Made by a program: the position numbers and the translations under genes
Assembly: GCA_030248195.1 (NCBI GenBank)
Contig: JASAND010004299.1
Span: 1 to 64,000 of the forward strand
Direction: 5' to 3'
DNA from: Trissonchulus latispiculum
Lineage: Eukaryota > Nematoda > Enoplea > Enoplida > Ironidae
Length of the DNA stretch: 64,000 nucleotides
Part shown: positions 61,301-64,000 of the stretch, in pieces
Position numbering within the stretch: position 1 is the first letter of the stretch
How the letters are laid out: every line of letters starts with the position of its first letter
Notes under the pieces: generated by a model
What the model saw: only the letters and a program-made list of their open reading frames with translations
What the model was told of the DNA's origin: nothing
Databases searched by the model: none

Positions 61301-63932
61301 ATAATATGGACCAGCTTCGCTCAACAATCCATATTCGCGGTCACTCATGCTCCACTCCACATGACATACAATAGGAGTAAGCCCTACATTCTACAGCTTT
61401 CCACGCAAGCGTGAGGATTTCGATATATATATTAAAGTTTATTCCAAATAAACAACGCAGATGTCGGTGAGGTGTTTTTTCTGCACGGTCAGCGCAGTCA
61501 TGACGTCTGACGTCAGCTTTCAGTCTATGATATATTCCTAATACACTCTAATATGGACCAGCTTTGCTGAACAACCCATATTCGCGAAAACTGCCGATAC
61601 AGTCGCTATCGGCAGTTCGTCAGAAAACGTTACAATTTGTCAGCATGCCTCTGCAAGTACGTAGTTGTGATTCTTACACAACTGAATTATACACTTACGT
61701 AATGCCAACTGTTTTTCGCACCGACTAAATACAGACTGTGCAGAAAAACACCTTGAACACCATGTTACCAGAACTGCATTCTTTATTTGGAATAAGCTTT
61801 AATATTTCAAAACCTTCTCGATAGCCTGGAAAGCTGAAGAATGTAGATATTATTAGTATACGTCCTAATATGTTGGAGTGGAGCATGAGTGATCGCGAAT
61901 ATGGGTTGTTCAGCGAACATGGTGGTCGGTTCAGCGAATATGGTCCATATTAGTGCGCTTTTAACCCAGTCCTCTGTGTCATTTACAACCTGTCCCTCCC
62001 ATATTAACGTTTCAAAACCTAGTCCTCTGTCCATTTACTATCTAACGTCACCCATATTGCATTTTTCATGCTCCACTGGAGCATTTTTCTTGTCATATTT
62101 CATTTTTAATGTTCCCAGTAAACCTATAGTAAAAACGTCAAAGTTTCATAAAAGAAAAATTCCGACAATCATTAATCGTCAACCGATAGCACAGAACAAA
62201 GAGGCTTGAAAAGTTCCAACTTCTTCCTTTGTCTATTGTCTCTATTTTGATAACAGAAATCCTACACCCAGTACAACAGTTGCTGTACTTATTATTTATA
62301 GGTATATGTCGTTAGTTATAGACCGTGATGTACTTCCGCAGCGTGTACTGCAGTGCAACCAGATGCAAACTATATTTACTGTCAATGAAGGAAACTTATA
62401 GACGGCACGATTTCTAATGCTCTGTCGCACACTTATGCAAAATTTCGGACGATTGCAATTTATCTGTAGCTAGTTATAGGTCGTGTTGTATTTTAGCAGA
62501 ACTCTACTGCACCGCAACCAGATGCAAACTATGGTGTCAATACGTTAATTTGCCATGTCCTGAGCTATCTACGCACCCCATTTAATACGTTTAACCGTTT
62601 ACAGTAAGTCTACAGTCACCGTTCTATGCTTGCTGCATAACAGTACAGCACGATAGCAGCACCACACCGCGCTGCGACTATGCTCATCGTGTTCAGCGGC
62701 CCCGATAACTCTTATATGCGTCCCGCTAAATGGCCCAAAACAGCATATTTAGACATATTTTTGACTATTTCCTGTATAGTTGGGAATGTCATAAAAATGT
62801 TTATTTGGCCGGACCAGCTTTGGGCCTGCACGATCCCGGCCAGATATCGAAAAGCGCATTCGCTAACTCATAGTAGCAAACCAAAGTTTCTTATGCAACA
62901 ATGTGCTTGTCTCTAGCTGGTTCCCTGAGCTCTGCCACTCTGACACAAAATTGGCCTTTTCGGCCAAAATAGCCGTGAGGCCCCCTTTGGCCGGCCGGCC
63001 GGCCAGGTAGCATGCCGGGCCAGGCAGCGAAAAACTATCAAAAAGGTTCACTTTCGGGGTATATACGATCAGAAAAACCAAACGTCACCTGCTGAAAATG
63101 CCCAGATCATTCTATCATTAAGTCAGAGAATTGCACTTTTCCGAGCGTGACTTACGCGGAAAAAACAAACGGACCTAACTTGCCCGGAAGTAAAAATTTA
63201 TTTGAAAGAAATTAGAATAGAAAAAAGTTAATTTTTACCAAAACGTTTTGCCCCTTGTAGTATTCGTCGTGCTGATTTCAACGATACCAAATTAGTCTAG
63301 TTTCGTTGTCGTTGAGTATTTAGCTGGCACGGTGCTCGAACGGGTCTCTAAGGGCCGCGCTGAGCTTTTACACCCAAGCTATAATTATAGGGGAGCTCCC
63401 CTATACTTGGCGTCATTTGCGAATTAACTCCAGCTAGTATATTATATCAGATCATTTTAAGAAGATTCTCCAGAAACGCCAAAATGAGCCTCGTTACAGC
63501 GGCAGGCACAAGTTAGGCTTTTACAGCTTGTTTTCACTTATTTACAACCTCACCTCTTTACAGGTCCACTCTTGTTTCGTCCACTGTATATACGCACAAC
63601 CTGCCTTCCAAGGACTCATAATACAAGCGACGACGGTGCATTTTTGTTCAAGCATCCTCCAACGGGAAGGGCCGCGCTAAGCCTTTTATATGGGAGCGCG
63701 CTTTTATAGGGGAGCGCTAACCTGAACTGAACGTTTAAGCAATTCTGCCGCCGATATAAAGAGAAAATGATATACCCAAAGATGGCTGTCGCGACTCAGA
63801 AAATGCAACAACAGTATCCAACTTCTTCTGAATATCCCAAATGGCCACCGGCTCTTTCCTAACATACGACGAGGTCGCCTCCAGATTCCATCCAAGAATA
63901 CCACCATTATAGTCACCCCAGTACAAATAATT
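41754..63932 (-). CDS. LRP5/6: LRP5/6 (Arrow) Wnt co-receptor, 3' part, 16 exons
   Basis: This is a single-pass receptor that with Frizzled receives Wnt signals at the plasma membrane. Sixteen exons join with consistent phases to 5,349 bases (1,782 codons plus stop). Order: last blade of beta-propeller 1, EGF1, propeller 2 ([37 protein letters not shown]), EGF2, propeller 3, EGF3, propeller 4, EGF4, three LDLR class A repeats, a transmembrane helix ([20 protein letters not shown]) and a tail of about 400 residues. Four propeller-EGF units, exactly three membrane-proximal LDLA repeats and PPPSP-type tail motifs separate LRP5/6 from LRP4 and LRP1/2. The tail is longer than in vertebrate LRP6 (about 220 residues). 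Most of propeller 1 and the signal peptide lie beyond 64,000. I could not identify a convincing poly(A) signal below 41,754. Confidence 0.92.
43737..44760. mobile_element. TTAA-flanked repeat in the last LRP5/6 intron, copy B
   Basis: The element is 1,024 bp between TTAA at 43733-43736 and 44761-44764. Ends ggtgctggtttcct and the complement of ggtggtggtatcctt are imperfect inverted repeats. It is collinear with copy A at 1.5-2.5 kb. A 61-bp segment of LRP5/6 coding sequence replaces the native sequence at 44524-44584. Confidence 0.72.
44524..44584 (+). other. Inverted 61-bp copy of LRP5/6 terminal-exon sequence
   Basis: The segment matches the reverse complement of 42795-42855 at 60 of 61 bases (C for A at the 40th base). 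Read on the plus strand it would encode [19 protein letters not shown]. The repeat sequence on both sides aligns to copy A (2281-2345), where about 46 different bases occupy this place. It is non-coding here, being in antisense relative to the transcript. Confidence 0.9.
44770..46373. other. Rest of the last LRP5/6 intron
   Basis: AT-rich intron sequence with a C-run at 45,976-45,984 and no additional exon or element end that I can support. Confidence 0.4.
46374..47229 (-). CDS. LRP5/6: LRP5/6 exon: end of propeller 4, EGF4, LDLA1-2
   Basis: This is the longest propeller exon. It has blade text ([30 protein letters not shown]), a Ser/His-rich insertion ([19 protein letters not shown]), EGF4 ([21 protein letters not shown]), LDLA1 ([14 protein letters not shown]...DESDEDNC) and the first third of LDLA2 ([11 protein letters not shown]). 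The donor acg|gtaagg is phase 0. Confidence 0.92.
47441..47667 (-). CDS. LRP5/6: LRP5/6 exon: propeller 4, second part
   Basis: [40 protein letters not shown] and [12 protein letters not shown] cover the second and third blades. The acceptor is gttttgtag and the donor ttc|gtaggt. Phases are 0 and 2. Confidence 0.87.
47984..48282 (-). CDS. LRP5/6: LRP5/6 exon: start of propeller 4
   Basis: [17 protein letters not shown] is the propeller 4 start; [20 protein letters not shown] is a blade with YWQG. The donor is taken as cat|gtaaat (47984). An in-frame alternative, atg|gtcagt at 48008, would drop eight residues. Phases are 1 and 0. Confidence 0.85.
48637..48792 (-). CDS. LRP5/6: LRP5/6 exon: EGF3
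   Basis: [29 protein letters not shown] and QNTCE form the third EGF module, with a longer loop ([15 protein letters not shown]) between the fourth and fifth positions. The donor gaac|gtacgt keeps phase 1 and gives CEPPSSYILL with the next exon. Confidence 0.9.
49232..49456 (-). CDS. LRP5/6: LRP5/6 exon: end of propeller 3
   Basis: [20 protein letters not shown] corresponds to the DDLPHPFGLT...YIYWTD blade of the family, and [12 protein letters not shown] ends the propeller. The acceptor is gattgtttag and the donor gtaagt. Phases are 1 and 1. Confidence 0.88.
49794..50032 (-). CDS. LRP5/6: LRP5/6 exon: propeller 3, fourth part
   Basis: [20 protein letters not shown] continues to [20 protein letters not shown]. 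Blade motifs are relaxed (LFWAE for YWTEW). Phases are 2 and 1. Confidence 0.88.
50263..50648. mobile_element. MITE with about 60-bp inverted repeats
   Basis: The ends ggggcccgttgcataaaagt and their near-complement (cttttatgcaatgggcccc) each continue into TGATTAGT repeats and a ctgctacac block, giving inverted arms of roughly 60 bases. Flanks gttatgaaact and agttatgta suggest a short duplication around TATGWA, but its exact length is unclear. It lies in an LRP5/6 intron. Confidence 0.7.
50816..51045 (-). CDS. LRP5/6: LRP5/6 exon: propeller 3, third part
   Basis: [40 protein letters not shown] and [12 protein letters not shown] are strong YWTD-repeat text. The acceptor is ttcttgcag; the donor tctgg|gtattc joins to give GYLFW. 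Phases are 0 and 2. Confidence 0.92.
51449..51649 (-). CDS. LRP5/6: LRP5/6 exon: propeller 3, second part
   Basis: [20 protein letters not shown] leads to [19 protein letters not shown], a blade with YWSE in place of YWTD. The insert before it is longer than in vertebrate LRP6. The exon has 67 codons, phase 0 at both ends. Confidence 0.85.
51742..52001 (-). CDS. LRP5/6: LRP5/6 exon: EGF2 and start of propeller 3
   Basis: [27 protein letters not shown] and [20 protein letters not shown] give EGF2 and the first strand of propeller 3. The following ~35 residues ([15 protein letters not shown]...) diverge from vertebrate proteins. The donor is agg|gtaagg, phase 0. Confidence 0.9.
52239..52376 (-). 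CDS. LRP5/6: LRP5/6 exon: end of propeller 2
   Basis: [20 protein letters not shown] and [16 protein letters not shown] match the family's last blade (DFIYWTDWQ, DLMGLKAVN). The acceptor is tttctgtag and the donor gtgtgt. Phases are 1 and 1. Confidence 0.92.
52598..52869 (-). CDS. LRP5/6: LRP5/6 exon: propeller 2, third part
   Basis: [39 protein letters not shown] and [11 protein letters not shown] cover blades 4-5. YWCD replaces YWTD once. The acceptor is ctgtttag and the donor gtgggt. Phases are 2 and 1. Confidence 0.92.
52983..53178 (-). CDS. LRP5/6: LRP5/6 exon: propeller 2, second part
   Basis: [39 protein letters not shown] and [15 protein letters not shown] are canonical YWTD-repeat text. 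The donor agg|gtacgc restores the frame as GYMYW with the next exon, and is preferred to the nearby cag|gtgtat, which would not. Phases are 1 and 2. Confidence 0.92.
53200..55240. other. LRP5/6 intron without exons
   Basis: AT-rich intron. Its only notable part is 54,499-54,582, where tacgacataagtcgta and two copies of tacgactgaaagtcgta form three small hairpins. Confidence 0.4.
55250..55649. mobile_element. hAT-type MITE (400 bp)
   Basis: It starts caggggcggatccagg and ends cctggatccgccagtg. The exact 8-bp duplication ccggtgac lies at 55242-55249 and 55650-55657. C-rich and G-rich subterminal blocks flank an AT-rich centre with a gcgccttcggcgc hairpin. It has no transposase and lies in an LRP5/6 intron. 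Confidence 0.88.
55778..55975 (-). CDS. LRP5/6: LRP5/6 exon: start of propeller 2
   Basis: [19 protein letters not shown] continues to [19 protein letters not shown], a close family match to the start of propeller 2. The YWTD position reads YFSD. The acceptor is ttttttag and the donor gtaaga. Phases are 1 and 1. Confidence 0.92.
56979..57110 (-). CDS. LRP5/6: LRP5/6 exon: EGF1
   Basis: [20 protein letters not shown] followed by a CACPTG-type loop and DNKTCHE is the EGF-like module after propeller 1. Six cysteines are present. The acceptor is tatttttcag and the donor gtgagt. Phases are 1 and 1. Confidence 0.9.
57294..57626. mobile_element. Palindromic MITE, CAAGAGTAC family, copy 4
   Basis: The element is 333 bp, caagagtac to gtactcttg, with an exact 7-bp duplication ataacat (57287-57293, 57627-57633). 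The arms share agagtgtgacagctggca and tctgttatcagctg with their complements. It is the best-preserved member for defining the target duplication. Confidence 0.8.
57640..58545 (-). pseudogene. 5'-truncated LINE: 3' end of reverse transcriptase ORF
   Basis: Read on the minus strand with frame shifts, it gives [72 protein letters not shown], then [18 protein letters not shown] and a tail ending [14 protein letters not shown]. This order is the thumb and C-terminal region of non-LTR retrotransposon reverse transcriptases (CR1/RTE-like; clade not assigned). The catalytic core is missing. A 3' UTR of about 100 bases (57,640-57,745) recurs at 59,578. It lies in an LRP5/6 intron in the same orientation as the gene. 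Confidence 0.75.
58555..59515. repeat. Dispersed repeat module, copy 1
   Basis: It starts with two to three tandem units of about 160-175 bp (core gggaatgagctgggc, gaaaacccctat, caaagttttgagaggcca) at 58,560-58,960. A unique tail follows (gagagaaatttcgattt near 58,980 to ccagccacttttc near 59,510). The same order recurs at 60,060-61,140. Confidence 0.75.
59578..59660 (-). repeat. Second copy of the LINE 3' UTR
   Basis: It matches 57,650-57,735 (aaatgctccgcac, ataatatgtgtgttgggcct, tttaaattccggttgagaaa) with few changes. It is a strongly truncated LINE insertion or a copy carried by another repeat. Confidence 0.65.
59690..60030. repeat. Tandem repeat of about 145 bp, three units
   Basis: Units share gttcagttcgatgcggg, atttgaccacttttgaaaat, tttgacccaaaatcgcctaa and ccccaccccacccca. 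The third is incomplete. Confidence 0.65.
60060..61140. repeat. Dispersed repeat module, copy 2
   Basis: Three tandem units (60,073; 60,240; 60,400) are followed by the same tail as copy 1, with extra GCGGCG and CTGCGCA repeats near 60,780-60,810 and 61,068-61,110. Orientation is the same as copy 1. Confidence 0.75.
61179..62075. mobile_element. Foldback element with about 175-bp arms
   Basis: The left arm (61,179-61,355) starts tggagcatgaaaaatgcaat; the right arm (61,870-62,075) ends with its complement. Both arms contain cagaggactaggt, cgttaatatg and a ccatattcgcg block, and each arm itself begins TGGAGCATGA and ends TCATGCTCCA. The centre has a further inverted pair (ttattccaaataaa / tttatttggaataa). 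No clear target duplication is visible. Confidence 0.65.
62300..62545. repeat. Two-copy tandem duplication, about 158 bp
   Basis: Copies share gttatagRYcgtg, actgcaNYgcaaccagatgc and aaactat, at 62,316 and 62,474. They are diverged. Confidence 0.55.
62560..63775. other. Intron sequence next to the first visible LRP5/6 exon
   Basis: A (GGCC)-rich run (62,989-63,005) and two related blocks starting gggccgcgct (63,353 and 63,669), each followed by a gggagc-type short palindrome. No exon was found. Confidence 0.35.
63776..63932 (-). CDS. LRP5/6: LRP5/6 exon: last blade of propeller 1
   Basis: [11 protein letters not shown]...[12 protein letters not shown] corresponds to the final YWTD blade of propeller 1, just before EGF1 in the family. 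The acceptor is tttttttag before 63932. The donor ttgg|gtatat at 63776 leaves phase 1, which fits the next exon. Confidence 0.85.
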
Positions 63933-64000
63933 CTAAAAAAGGAGAACAATCAGCATAAACAGGGTTGAACTTATCAAGCAAAAGTAAAGATTATATTATA

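Overview
This is eukaryotic, animal-type DNA: AT-rich, gene-poor, with spliced genes and many transposon relics. The clearest gene is an LRP5/6 (Arrow) Wnt co-receptor, a metazoan-specific family, so the source is an animal. I cannot assign a phylum. None of the repeats or gene features look vertebrate.

Layout. 1-1.2 kb holds the last exon of an unrecognised plus-strand gene with poly(A) signals. From 1.2 to 20 kb I find no convincing gene, only non-autonomous DNA transposons with recognisable ends (PIF/Harbinger-like with TTA duplications, hAT-like with 8-bp duplications, a palindromic family ending in CAAGAGTAC), tRNA-derived SINE pieces and unexplained AT-rich sequence. 20-26.8 kb is a different kind of DNA: no ORF worth calling, several short tandem repeats, one tRNA-like sequence, and about a dozen perfect 8-16 bp stem hairpins. 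27.0-39.0 kb is a three-level nest. A hAT-type element (8-bp duplication) contains a reverse-transcriptase-less LTR retrotransposon (4-bp duplication). The right LTR of that element contains a 6.3-kb TTAA-flanked tandem array of piggyBac-like elements.

At 39.4-39.9 kb lies an intronless coding frame for a secreted or GPI-anchored Ly6/uPAR (three-finger) protein. It points toward the LRP5/6 gene, whose 3' end is at 41,754 on the minus strand. The LRP5/6 gene fills the rest of the window. Sixteen exons could be placed with matching splice phases, giving 1,782 codons plus a stop. They run from the last blade of beta-propeller 1 through EGF1, propellers 2-4 with their EGF modules, three LDLR class A repeats, a transmembrane helix and a long cytoplasmic tail with PPPSP-type motifs. 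The 5' part lies beyond position 64,000. Its introns hold hAT, TTAA-type, palindromic and LINE-derived repeats.

The most unusual signal is in the last LRP5/6 intron. A TTAA-flanked repeat there contains a 61-bp copy (one mismatch) of the gene's own terminal coding exon, in inverted orientation. The LRP5/6 pre-mRNA therefore carries an intronic antisense match to its own coding sequence. Domain calls are by family recognition from the translated sequence. No database search was run.
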